Shown here: positions 10,992 to 22,818 of the stretch, piece after piece
How positions within the stretch are numbered: the stretch's first letter is position 1
Layout: each line of letters opens with the position of its first letter
Source: Azolla caroliniana
Taxonomy: Eukaryota > Polypodiophyta
Reading direction: 5' to 3'
Assembly: GCA_043228905.1 (NCBI GenBank)
Contig: JBHGNT010000154.1
Location: 1 to 64,000 of the forward strand
Length of the DNA stretch: 64,000 bases
Position numbers and translations under genes: made by a program
Notes under the pieces: generated by a model
The model's input: only the letters and a program-made list of their open reading frames with translations
The model's database searches: none
Told to the model about the DNA's origin: nothing

Positions 10992-13520
10992 CTCAAGTTT
11001 GCTAATTTCGTCATGTCTCTCGACCTGACTTTCAAAATCTTGATTTTTTTATTCCATATCATAGCTAGCGTTGTTAGCTTCGATTCGCATGTTTGAACAC
11101 AAAAATCCGATATCACACGAGCCAGGTATGAACATTTGAATTTACTCCAGGACTGCTCTCAACTCCTTCCTCAAGTTTGCTAATTTCGTCATGTCTCTCG
11201 ACCTGAGTTTCAAAACCTTGATTTTTTAATTCCATATCATAGCTAGCGTTGTTAGCTTCGATTCGCATGTTTGAACACAAAAATCCGATATAACACGAGC
11301 CAGGTATGAACATTTTAATTTACTCAAGGACTCCTCTCAACTCCTTCCTCAAGTTTGCTAATTTCGTCATGTCTCTCGACCTGAGTTTCAAAATCTGGAT
11401 TTTTTAATTCCATATCATAGCTAGCGTTGTTAGCTTCGATTCGCATGTTTGAACACAAAAATCCGATATCACACGAGCCAGGTATAAACATTTTAATTTA
11501 CCTACTAGCTCTTCTCAACTCCCTCCTCAAATTTGGTAATTTCGTCAGGTCTCTCGACCTGAGTTTCAAAATCCTGATTTTTTAATTCCATATCATAGCT
11601 AGCGTTGTTAGCTTCGATTCGCATGTTTGAACACAAAAATCCGATATCACACGAGCCAGGTATGAACAGTTTAATTTACTCAAGGGCTCCTCTCAACTCC
11701 CTCCTCAAGTTTGCTATTTTCGTCATGTCTCTCGACCTGAGTTTCAAAATCTTGATTTTTAAATTCCATATCATAGCTAGCGTTGTTACCTTCGACTCGC
11801 ATGTTTGAACACAAAAATCCGATATCACACGAGCCAGGTATGAACATTTTAATTTACTCAAGGACTCCTCTCAACTCCTTCCTCAAGTTTGCTAATTTCG
11901 TCATGTCTCTCGACCTGAGTTTCAAAACCTTGATTTTTTAATTCCATATCATAGCTAGCATTGTTAGCTTCGATTCGCATGTTTGAACACAAAAATCCGA
12001 TATAACACGAGCCAGGTATGAACATTTTAATTTACTCAAGGACTCCTCTCAACCCCTTCCTCAAGTTTGGTAATTTCGTCATGTCTCTCGACCTGAGTTT
12101 CAAAATCCTGATTTTTTAATTCCATATCATAGCTAGCGTTGTTAGCTTCGATACGCATGTTTGAACACAAAAATCCGATATCACACGAGCCAGGTATGAA
12201 CAGTTTAATTTACTCAAGGGCTCCTCTCAACTCCTTCCTCAAGTTTGCTAATTTCGTCATGTCTCTCGACCTGACTTTCAAAATCTTGATTTTTTTATTC
12301 CATATCATAGCTAGCGTTGTTAGCTTCGATTCGCATGTTTGAACACAAAAATCCGATATCACACGAGCCAGGTATGAACATTTGAATTTACTCCAGGACT
12401 GCTCTCAACTCCTTCCTCAAGTTTGCTAATTTCGTCATGTCTCTCGACCTGAGTTTCAAAACCTTGATTTTTTAATTCCATATCATAGCTAGCGTTGTTA
12501 GCTTCGATTCGCATGTTTGAACACAAAAATCCGATATAACACGAGCCAGGTATGAACATTTTAATTTACTCAAGGACTCCTCTCAACTCCTTCCTCAAGT
12601 TTGCTAATTTCGTCATGTCTCTCGACCTGAGTTTCAAAATCTGGATTTTTTAATTCCATATCATAGCTAGCGTTGTTAGCTTCGATTCGCATGTTTGAAC
12701 ACAAAAATCCGATATCACACGAGCCAGGTATAAACATTTTAATTTACCTACTAGCTCTTCTCAACTCCCTCCTCAAATTTGGTAATTTCGTCAGGTCTCT
12801 CGACCTGAGTTTCAAAATCCTGATTTTTTAATTCCATATCATAGCTAGCGTTGTTAGCTTCGATTCGCATGTTTGAACACAAAAATCCGATATCACACGA
12901 GCCAGGTATGAACAGTTTAATTTACTCAAGGGCTCCTCTCAACTCCCTCCTCAAGTTTGCTATTTTCGTCATGTCTCTCGACCTGAGTTTCAAAATCTTG
13001 ATTTTTAAATTCCATATCATAGCTAGCGTTGTTACCTTCGACTCGCATGTTTGAACACAAAAATCCGATATCACACGAGCCAGGTATGAACATTTTAATT
13101 TACTCAAGGACTCCTCTCAACTCCTTCCTCAAGTTTGCTAATTTCGTCATGTCTCTCGACCTGAGTTTCAAAACCTTGATTTTTTAATTCCATATCATAG
13201 CTAGCATTGTTAGCTTCGATTCGCATGTTTGAACACAAAAATCCGATATAACACAAGCCAGGTATGAACATTTTAATTTACTCAAGGACTCCTCTCAACC
13301 CCTTCCTCAAGTTTTGTAATTTCGTCATGTCTCTCGACCTGACTTTCAAAATCTTGATTTTTTAATTCCATATCATAGCTAGCGTTGTTAGCTTCGATAC
13401 GCATGTTTGAACACAAAAATCCGATATCACACGAGCCAGGTATGAACAGTTTAATTTACTCAAGGGCTCCTCTCAACTCCTTCCTCAAGTTTGCTAATTT
13501 CGTCATGTCTCTCGACCTGA

Positions 13521-15301
13521 CTTTGAAAATCTTGATTTTTTAATTCCATATCATAGCTAGCGTTGTTAGCTTCGATTCGCATGTTTGAACACAAAAATCC
13601 GATATCACACGAGCCAGGTATGAACATTTGAATTTACTCAAGGACTCCTCTCAACCCCTTCCTCAAGTTTGGTAATTTCGTCATGTCTCTCGACCTGAGT
13701 TTCAAAATCCTGATTTTTTAATTCCATATCATAGCTAGCGTTGTTAGCTTCGATACGCATGTTTGAACACAAAAATCCGATATCACACGAGCCAGGTATG
13801 AACAGTTTAATTTACTCAAGGGCTCCTCTCAACTCCTTCCTCAAGTTTGCTAATTTCGTCATGTCTCTCGACCTGACTTTGAAAATCTTGATTTTTTAAT
13901 TCCATATCATAGCTAGCGTTGTTAGCTTCGATTCGCATGTTTGAACACAAAAATCCGATATCACACGAGCCAGGTATGAACAGTTTAATTTACTCAAGGG
14001 CTCCTCTCAACTCCTTCCTCAAGTTTGCTAATTTCGTCATGTCTCTCGACCTGACTTTCAAAATCTTGATTTTTTAATTCCATATCATAGCTAGCGTTGT
14101 TAGCTTCGATACGCATGTTTGAACACAAAAATCCGATATCACACGAGCCAGGTATGAACAGTTTAATTTACTCAAGGGCTCCTCTCAACTCCTTCCTCAA
14201 GTTTGCTAATTTCGTCATGTCTCTCGACCTGAGTTTCAAAACCTTGATTTTTTAATTCCATATCATAGCTAGCGTTGTTAGCTTCGATACGCATGTTTGA
14301 ACACAAAAATCCGATATCACACGAGCCAGGTATGAACAGTTTAATTTACTCAAGGGCTCCTCTCAACTCCTTCCTCAAGTTTGCTAATTTCGTCATGTCT
14401 CTCGACCTGACTTTCAAAATCTTGATTTTTTAATTCCATATCATAGCTAGCGTTGTTAGCTTCGATACGCATGTTTGAACACAAAAATCCGATATCACAC
14501 GAGCCAGGTATGAACAGTTTAATTTACTCAAGGGCTCCTCTCAACTCCTTCCTCAAGTTTGCTAATTTCGTCATGTCTCTCGACCTGACTTTGAAAATCT
14601 TGATTTTTTAATTCCATATCATAGCTAGCGTTGTTAGCTTCGATTCGCATGTTTGAACACAAAAATCCGATATCACACGAGCCAGGTATGAACATTTGAA
14701 TTTACTCAAGGACTCCTCTCAACCCCTTCCTCAAGTTTGGTAATTTCGTCATGTCTCTCGACCTGAGTTTCAAAATCCTGATTTTTTAATTCCATATCAT
14801 AGCTAGCGTTGTTAGCTTCGATACGCATGTTTGAACACAAAAATCCGATATCACACGAGCCAGGTATGAACAGTTTAATTTACTCAAGGGCTCCTCTCAA
14901 CTCCTTCCTCAAGTTTGCTAATTTCGTCATGTCTCTCGACCTGACTTTGAAAATCTTGATTTTTTAATTCCATATCATAGCTAGCGTTGTTAGCTTCGAT
15001 TCGCATGTTTGAACACAAAAATCCGATATCACACGAGCCAGGTATGAACAGTTTAATTTACTCAAGGGCTCCTCTCAACTCCTTCCTCAAGTTTGCTAAT
15101 TTCGTCATGTCTCTCGACCTGACTTTCAAAATCTTGATTTTTTAATTCCATATCATAGCTAGCGTTGTTAGCTTCGATACGCATGTTTGAACACAAAAAT
15201 CCGATATCACACGAGCCAGGTATGAACAGTTTAATTTACTCAAGGGCTCCTCTCAACTCCTTCCTCAAGTTTGCTAATTTCGTCATGTCTCTCGACCTGA
15301 C
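13521..15301 (+). repeat. local expansion, 2- and 6-monomer periodicity
   Basis: The allele CTTTGAAAATC (other monomers read CTTTCAAAATC) starts at 13521, 13877, 14589, 14945 and 15301, at spacings of 356, 712, 356 and 356 bp. The pair 13521/13877 recurs as 14589/14945, an offset of 1,068 bp (six monomers). Monomers alternate between GATACGC and GATTCGC endings. In the downstream copy of this block, the first and last of these landmarks are a single monomer apart (18658 and 18836). This interval is therefore either a recent expansion here or a deletion there. Confidence 0.85.
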
Positions 15302-17147
15302 TTTGAAAATCTTGATTTTTTAATTCCATATCATAGCTAGCGTTGTTAGCTTCGATTCGCATGTTTGAACACAAAAATCCGATATCACACGAGCCAGGTA
15401 TGAACAGTTTAATTTACTCAAGGGCTCCTCTCAACTCCTTCCTCAAGTTTGCTAATTTCGTCATGTCTCTCGACCTGACTTTCAAAATCTTGATTTTTTA
15501 ATTCCATATCATAGCTAGCGTTGTTAGCTTCGATTCGCATGTTTGAACACAAAAATCCGATATCACACGAGCCAGGTATGAACATTTGAATTTACTCAAG
15601 GACTGCTCTCAACTCCTTCCTCAAGTTTGCTAATTTCGTCATGTCTCTCGACCTGAGTTTCAAAACCTTGATTTTTTAATTCCATATCATAGCTAGCGTT
15701 GTTAGCTTCGATTCGCATGTTTGAACACAAAAATCCGATATCACACGAGCCAGGTATGAACATTTTAATTTACTCAAGGACTCCTCTCAACTCCTTCCTC
15801 AAGTTTGCTAATTTCGTCATGTCTCTCGACCTGAGTTTCAAAACCTTGATTTTTTAATTCCATATCATAGCTAGCATTGTTAGCTTCGATTCGCATGTTT
15901 GAACACAAAAATCCGATATAACACGAGCCAGGTATGAACATTTTAATTTACTCAAGGACTCCTCTCAACTCCTTCCTCAAGTTTGCTAATTTCGTCATGT
16001 CTCTCGACCTGAGTTTCAAAATCTGGATTTTTAAATTCCATATCATAGCTAGCGTTGTTAGCTTCGATTCGCATGTTTGAACACAAAAATCCGATATCAC
16101 ACGAGCCAGGTATGAACATTTTAATTTACTCAAGGACTCCTCTCAACTCCTTCCTCAAGTTTGCTAATTTCGTCATGTCTCTCGACCTGAGTTTCAAAAC
16201 CTTGATTTTTTAATTCCATATCATAGCTAGCATTGTTAGCTTCGATTCGCATGTTTGAACACAAAAATCCGATATAACACGAGCCAGGTATGAACATTTT
16301 AATTTACTCAAGGACTCCTCTCAACCCCTTCCTCAAGTTTGCTAATTTCGTCATGTCTCTCGACCTGAGTTTCAAAATCTTGATTTTTTAATTCCATATC
16401 ATAGCTAGCGTTGTTAGCTTCGATACGCATGTTTGAACACAAAAATCCGATATCACACGAGCCAGGTATGAACAGTTTAATTTACTCAAGGGCTCCTCTC
16501 AACTCCTTCCTCAAGTTTGCTAATTTCGTCATGTCTCTCGACCTGACTTTCAAAATCTTGATTTTTTAATTCCATATCATAGCTAGCGTTGTTAGCTTCG
16601 ATTCGCATGTTTGAACACAAAAATCCGATATCACACGAGCCAGGTATGAACATTTTAATTTACTCAAGGACTCCTCTCAACTCCTTCCTCAAGTTTGCTA
16701 ATTTCGTCATGTCTCTCGACCTGAGTTTCAAAACCTTGATTTTTTAATTCCATATCATAGCTAGCATTGTTAGCTTCGATTCGCATGTTTGAACACAAAA
16801 ATCCGATATCACACGAGCCAGGTATGAACATTTTAATTTACTCAAGGACTCCTCTCAACTCCTTCCTCAAGTTTGCTAATTTCGTCATGTCTCTCGACCT
16901 GAGTTTCAAAACCTTGATTTTTTAATTCCATATCATAGCTAGCATTGTTAGCTTCGATTCGCATGTTTGAACACAAAAATCCGATATAACACGAGCCAGG
17001 TATGAACATTTTAATTTACTCAAGGACTCCTCTCAACTCCTTCCTCAAGTTTGCTAATTTCGTCATGTCTCTCGACCTGAGTTTCAAAATCTGGATTTTT
17101 AAATTCCATATCATAGCTAGCGTTGTTAGCTTCGATTCGCATGTTTG

Positions 17148-18215
17148 AACACAAAAATCCGATATCACACGAGCCAGGTATAAACATTTTAATTTACCTA
17201 CTAGCTCTTCTCAACTCCCTCCTCAAATTTGGTAATTTCGTCAGGTCTCTCGCCCTGAGTTTCAAAATCCTGATTTTTTAATTCCATATCATAGCTAGCG
17301 TTGTTAGCTTCGATTCGCATGTTTGAACACAAAAATCCGATATCACACGAGCCAGGTATGAACAGTTTAATTTACTCAAGGGCTCCTCTCAACTGCCTCC
17401 TCAAGTTTGCTATTTTCGTCATGTCTCTCGTCCTGAGTTTCAAAATCTTGATTTTTAAATTCCATATCATAGCTAGCGTTGTTACCTTCGACTCGCATGT
17501 TTGAACACAAAAATCCGATATTACACGAGCCAGGTATGAACATTTTAATTTACTCAAGGACTCCTCTCAACTCCTTCCTCAAGTTTGCTAATTTCGTCAT
17601 GTCTCTCGACCTAAGTTTCAAAACCTTGATTTTTTAATTCCATATCATAGCTAGCATTGTTAGCTTCGATTCGCATGTTTGAACACAAAAATCCGATATA
17701 ACACGAGCCAGGTATGAACATTTTAATTTACTCAAGGACTCCTCTCAACCCCTTCCTCAAGTTTGCTAATTTCGTCATGTCTCTCGACCTGAGTTTCAAA
17801 ATCTGGATTTTTAAATTCCATATCATAGCTAGCGTTGTTAGCTTCGATTCGCATGTTTGAACACAAAAATCCGATATCACACGAGCCAGGTATAAACATT
17901 TTAATTTACCTACTAGCTCTTCTCAACTCCCTCCTCAAATTTGGTAATTTCGTCAGGTCTCTCGCCCTGAGTTTCAAAATCCTGATTTTTTAATTCCATA
18001 TCATAGCTAGCGTTGTTAGCTTCGATTCGCATGTTTGAACACAAAAATCCGATATCACACGAGCCAGGTATGAACAGTTTAATTTACTCAAGGGCTCCTC
18101 TCAACTCCCTCCTCAAGTTTGCTATTTTCGTCATGTCTCTCGACCTGAGTTTCAAAATCTTGATTTTTAAATTCCATATCATAGCTAGCGTTGTTACCTT
18201 CGACTCGCATGTTTG
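17148..18215 (+). repeat. 4-monomer repeat (712 bp), first block
   Basis: CTACTAGCTC-subtype monomers start at 17148 and 17860, each followed by the TTACCTTCGACTCGC subtype at 17326 and 18038, a 712-bp step. Both CTACTAGCTC monomers share TCTCGCCCTGAG where most of the array has TCTCGACCTGAG. The 17326 monomer also has TCTCGTCCTGAG and CAACTGCCTCC, which mark its copies at 20861 and 34115. Confidence 0.85.
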
Positions 18216-18360
18216 AACACAAAAATCCGATATCACACGAGCCAGGTATGAACATTTAAATTTACCTCCTAGCTCTTCTAACCTCACTCCTCAAATTTGG
18301 TAATTTCATCATGTCTCTCGACCTGAGTTTCAAAATCTTGATTTTTTAATTCCATATCAT

Positions 18361-18376
18361 AACCCTAAACCCTAAA
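18361..18376 (+). repeat. interstitial plant-type telomere repeat (two CCCTAAA units)
   Basis: The bases are AACCCTAAACCCTAAA, two perfect CCCTAAA units preceded by a partial one (TAA at 18360-18362). They interrupt a monomer: 37 bp between ATCATA and AAAAATCCG are missing and 12 bp of telomere-like sequence stand in their place. This accounts for the single 25-bp loss in array phase. Normal monomers have CACAAAAATCCG here, so the final AAAAATCCG could have provided joining homology. I found no other CCCTAAA tract in the window. It may be telomeric sequence captured during break repair, or a relic of a former chromosome end; the sequence alone does not decide. Confidence 0.9.
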
Positions 18377-18377
18377 A

Positions 18378-21300
18378 ATCCGATATAACACAAGCCAGGT
18401 ATGAACATTTTAATTTACTCAAGGACTCCTCTCAACCCCTTCCTCAAGTTTTGTAATTTCGTCATGTCTCTCGACCTGACTTTCAAAATCTTCATTTTTT
18501 AATTCCATATCATAGCTAGCGTTGTTAGCTTCGATACGCATGTTTGAACACAAAAATCTGATATCACACGAGCCAGGTATGAACAGTTTAATTTACTCAA
18601 GGGCTCCTCTCAACTCCTTCCTCAAGTTTGCTAATTTCGTCATGTCTCTCGACCTGACTTTGAAAATCTTGATTTTTTAATTCCATATCATAGCTAGCGT
18701 TGTTAGCTTCGATACGCATGTTTGAACACAAAAATCTGATATCACACGAGCCAGGTATGAACAGTTTAATTTACTCAAGGGCTCCTCTCAACTCCTTCCT
18801 CAAGTTTGCTAATTTCGTCATGTCTCTCGACCTGACTTTGAAAATCTTGATTTTTTAATTCCATATCATAGCTAGCGTTGTTAGCTTCGATTCGCATGTT
18901 TGAACACAAAAATCCGATATCACACGAGCCAGGTATGAACAGTTTAATTTACTCAAGGGCTCCTCTCAACTCCTTCCTCAAGTTTGCTAATTTCGTCATG
19001 TCTCTCGACCTGACTTTCAAAATCTTGATTTTTTAATTCCATATCATAGCTAGCGTTGTTAGCTTCGATTCGCATGTTTGAACACAAAAATCCGATATCA
19101 CACGAGCCAGGTATGAACATTTGAATTTACTCAAGGACTGCTCTCAACTCCTTCCTCAAGTTTTCTAATTTCGTCATGTCTCTCGACCTGAGTTTCAAAA
19201 CCTTGATTTTTTAATTCCATATCATAGCTAGCGTTGTTAGCTTCGATTCGCATGTTTGAACACAAAAATCCGATATCACACGAGCCAGGTATGAACATTT
19301 TAATTTACTCAAGGACTCCTCTCAACTCCTTCCTCAAGTTTGCTAATTTCGTCATGTCTCTCGACCTGAGTTTCAAAACCTTGATTTTTTAATTCCATAT
19401 CATAGCTAGCATTGTTAGCTTCGATTCGCATGTTTGAACACAAAAATCCGATATAACAGGAGCCAGGTATGAACATTTTAATTTACTCAAGGACTCCTCT
19501 CAACTCCTTCCTCAAGTTTGCTAATTTCGTCATGTCCCTCGACCTGAGTTTCAAAATCTAGATTTTTAAATTCCATATCATAGCTAGCGTTGTTAGCTTC
19601 GATTCGCATGTTTGAACACAAAAATCCGATATCACACGAGCCAGGTATGAACATTTTAATTTACTCAAGGACTCCTCTCAACTCCTTCCTCAAGTTTGCT
19701 AATTTCGTCATGTCTCTCGACCTGAGTTTCAAAACCTTGATTTTTTAATTCCATATCATAGCTAGCATTGTTAGCTTCGATTCGCATGTTTGAACACAAA
19801 AATCCGATATAACACGAGCCAGGTATGAACATTTTAATTTACTCAAGGACTCCTCTCAACCCCTTCCTCAAGTTTGCTAATTTCGTCATGTCTCTCGACC
19901 TGAGTTTCAAAATCTTGATTTTTTAATTCCATATCATAGCTAGCGTTGTTAGCTTCGATACGCATGTTTGAACACAAAAATCCGATATCACACGAGCCAG
20001 GTATGAACAGTTTAATTTACTCAAGGGCTCCTCTCAACTCCTTCCTCAAGTTTGCTAATTTCGTCATGTCTCTCGACCTGACTTTCAAAATCTTGATTTT
20101 TTAATTCCATATCATAGCTAGCGTTGTTAGCTTCGATTCGCATGTTTGAACACAAAAATCCGATATCACACGAGCCAGGTATGAACATTTTAATTTACTC
20201 AAGGACTCCTCTCAACTCCTTCCTCAAGTTTGCTAATTTCGTCATGTCTCTCGACCTGAGTTTCAAAACCTTGATTTTTTAATTCCATATCATAGCTAGC
20301 ATTGTTAGCTTCGATTCGCATGTTTGAACACAAAAATCCGATATCACACGAGCCAGGTATGAACATTTTAATTTACTCAAGGACTCCTCTCAACTCCTTC
20401 CTCAAGTTTGCTAATTTCGTCATGTCTCTCGACCTGAGTTTCAAAACCTTGATTTTTTAATTCCATATCATAGCTAGCATTGTTAGCTTCGATTCGCATG
20501 TTTGAACACAAAAATCCGATATAACACGAGCCAGGTATGAACATTTTAATTTACTCAAGGACTCCTCTCAACTCCTTCCTCAAGTTTGCTAATTTCGTCA
20601 TGTCTCTCGACCTGAGTTTCAAAATCTGGATTTTTAAATTCCATATCATAGCTAGCGTTGTTAGCTTCGATTCGCATGTTTGAACACAAAAATCCGATAT
20701 CACACGAGCCAGGTATAAACATTTTAATTTACCTACTAGCTCTTCTCAACTCCCTCCTCAAATTTGGTAATTTCGTCAGGTCTCTCGCCCTGAGTTTCAA
20801 AATCCTGATTTTTTAATTCCATATCATAGCTAGCGTTGTTAGCTTCGATTCGCATGTTTGAACACAAAAATCCGATATCACACGAGCCAGGTATGAACAG
20901 TTTAATTTACTCAAGGGCTCCTCTCAACTGCCTCCTCAAGTTTGCTATTTTCGTCATGTCTCTCGTCCTGAGTTTCAAAATCTTGATTTTTAAATTCCAT
21001 ATCATAGCTAGCGTTGTTACCTTCGACTCGCATGTTTGAACACAAAAATCCGATATTACACGAGCCAGGTATGAACATTTTAATTTACTCAAGGACTCCT
21101 CTCAACTCCTTCCTCAAGTTTGCTAATTTCGTCATGTCTCTCGACCTAAGTTTCAAAACCTTGATTTTTTAATTCCATATAATAGCTAGCATTGTTAGCT
21201 TCGATTCGCATGTTTGAACACAAAAATCCGATATAACACGAGCCAGGTATGAACATTTTAATTTACTCAAGGACTCCTCTCAACCCCTTCCTCAAGTTTG

Positions 21301-21831
21301 CTAATTTCGTCATGTCTCTCGACCTGAGTTTCAAAACCTTGATTTTTTAATTCCATATCATAGCTAGCGTTGTTAGCTTCGATTCGCATGTTTGAACACA
21401 AAAATCCGATATCACACGAGCCAGGTATAAACATTTTAATTTACCTACTAGCTCTTCTCAACTCCCTCCTCAAATTTGGTAATTTCGTCAGGTCTCTCGC
21501 CCTGAGTTTCAAAATCCTGATTTTTTAATTCCATATCATAGCTAGCGTTGTTAGCTTCGATTCGCATGTTTGAACACAAAAATCCGATATCACACGAGCC
21601 AGGTATGAACAGTTTAATTTACTCAAGGGCTCCTCTCAACTCCCTCCTCAAGTTTGCTATTTTCGTCATGTCTCTCGACCTGAGTTTCAAAATCTTGATT
21701 TTTAAATTCCATATCATAGCTAGCGTTGTTACCTTCGACTCGCATGTTTGAACACAAAAATCCGATATCACACGAGCCAGGTATGAACATTTAAATTTAC
21801 CTCCTAGCTCTTCTAACCTCACTCCTCAAAT
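18378..21831 (+). repeat. segmental block, copy 2
   Basis: Starts immediately after the telomere-like patch with the same allele pair (ATATAACACAAGCC, AAGTTTTGTAATTTCG) that opens copy 1 at 13241. It follows copy 1 at an offset of 5,137 bp up to the landmark at 18658, then at 3,535 bp from 18836 onward. It ends inside a CCTCCTAGCTC monomer near 21831, which continues as an ordinary GCTAATTTCGTC monomer where copy 1 has GGTAATTTCATC. Private substitutions include ATAACAGGAGCC near 19455 and TCATGTCCCTCG near 19532. Confidence 0.84.
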
Positions 21832-22818
21832 TTGCTAATTTCGTCATGTCTCTCGACCTAAGTTTCAAAACCTTGATTTTTTAATTCCATATCATAGCTA
21901 GCATTGTTAGCTTCGATTCGCATGTTTGAACACAAAAATCCGATATAACACGAGCCAGGTATGAACATTTTAATTTACTCAAGGACTCCTCTCAACCCCT
22001 TCCTCAAGTTTGCTAATTTCGTCATGTCTCTCGACCTGAGTTTCAAAATCTGGATTTTTAAATTCCATATCATAGCTAGCGTTGTTAGCTTCGATTCGCA
22101 TGTTTGAACACAAAAATCCGATATCACACGAGCCAGGTATAAACATTTTAATTTACCTACTAGCTCTTCTCAACTCCCTCCTCAAATTTGGTAATTTCGT
22201 CAGGTCTCTCGCCCTGAGTTTCAAAATCCTGATTTTTTAATTCCATATCATAGCTAGCGTTGTTAGCTTCGATTCGCATGTTTGAACACAAAAATCCGAC
22301 ATCACACGAGCCAGGTATGAACAGTTTAATTTACTCAAGGGCTCCTCTCAACTCCCTCCTCAAGTTTGCTATTTTCGTCATGTCTCTCGACCTGAGTTTC
22401 AAAATCTTGATTTTTAAATTCCATATCATAGCTAGCGTTGTTACCTTCGACTCGCATGTTTGAACACAAAAATCCGATATCACACGAGCCAGGTATGAAC
22501 ATTTTAATTTACTCAAGGACTCCTCTCAACTCCTTCCTCAAGTTTGCTAATTTCGTCTTGTCTCTCGACCTAAGTTTCAAAACCTTGATTTTTTAATTCC
22601 ATATCATAGCTAGCATTGTTAGCTTCGATTCGCATGTTTGAACACAAAAATCCGATATAACACGAGCCAGGTATGAACATTTTAATTTACTCAAGGACTC
22701 CTCTCAACCCCTTCCTCAAGTTTGCTAATTTCGTCATGTCTCTCGACCTGAGTTTCAAAATCTGGATTTATAAATTCCATATCATAGCTAGCGTTGTTAG
22801 CTTCGATTCGCATGTTTG
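20683..22818 (+). repeat. 4-monomer higher-order repeat (712 bp), three copies
   Basis: CTACTAGCTC-subtype monomers start at 20683, 21395 and 22107, and the following TTACCTTCGACTCGC subtype at 20861, 21573 and 22285. Each step is 712 bp (4 x 178). The copies are not identical: the second contains the CCTCCTAGCTC chimeric monomer, and the third has the allele ATCCGACATCAC near 22296. That allele reappears only near 34838, in the distant copy of this region. Confidence 0.87.

Larger units (their letters stand above)
4154..13100 (+). repeat. 7-monomer higher-order repeat (1,246 bp)
   Basis: A unit of seven monomers (7 x 178 = 1,246 bp) repeats here. The subtype that ends TTACCTTCGACTCGC starts at 4332, 5578, 8782, 10028, 11630 and 12876. 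The spacings are 1,246, 3,204 (18 units), 1,246, 1,602 (9 units) and 1,246 bp. The preceding monomer is always the CTACTAGCTC subtype, and the monomer three units on always carries GCTTCGATACGC. The longer spacings result from the 25-monomer duplication and from a two-monomer (356-bp) insertion near 11.0 kb, where the reading at 10757-10957 is repeated at 11113-11313. Confidence 0.88.
13241..18360 (+). repeat. segmental block, copy 1 (with internal expansion)
   Basis: Opens with a monomer bearing two uncommon alleles together, ATATAACACAAGCC and AAGTTTTGTAATTTCG. It ends, at the telomere-like patch, in a CCTCCTAGCTC monomer cut short at 18360. Most of it is repeated at 18378-21831. Landmarks in the first part map at an offset of 5,137 bp and those after about 15301 at 3,535 bp, so copy 1 contains nine more monomers (1,602 bp) than copy 2. 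The extra monomers lie in the stretch 13521-15301. Confidence 0.85.

Noticed and set aside
18361-18376. A true chromosome end or long telomere tract
   Set aside because: Only two full repeat units are present, with satellite in the same orientation on both sides; it is an interstitial patch.
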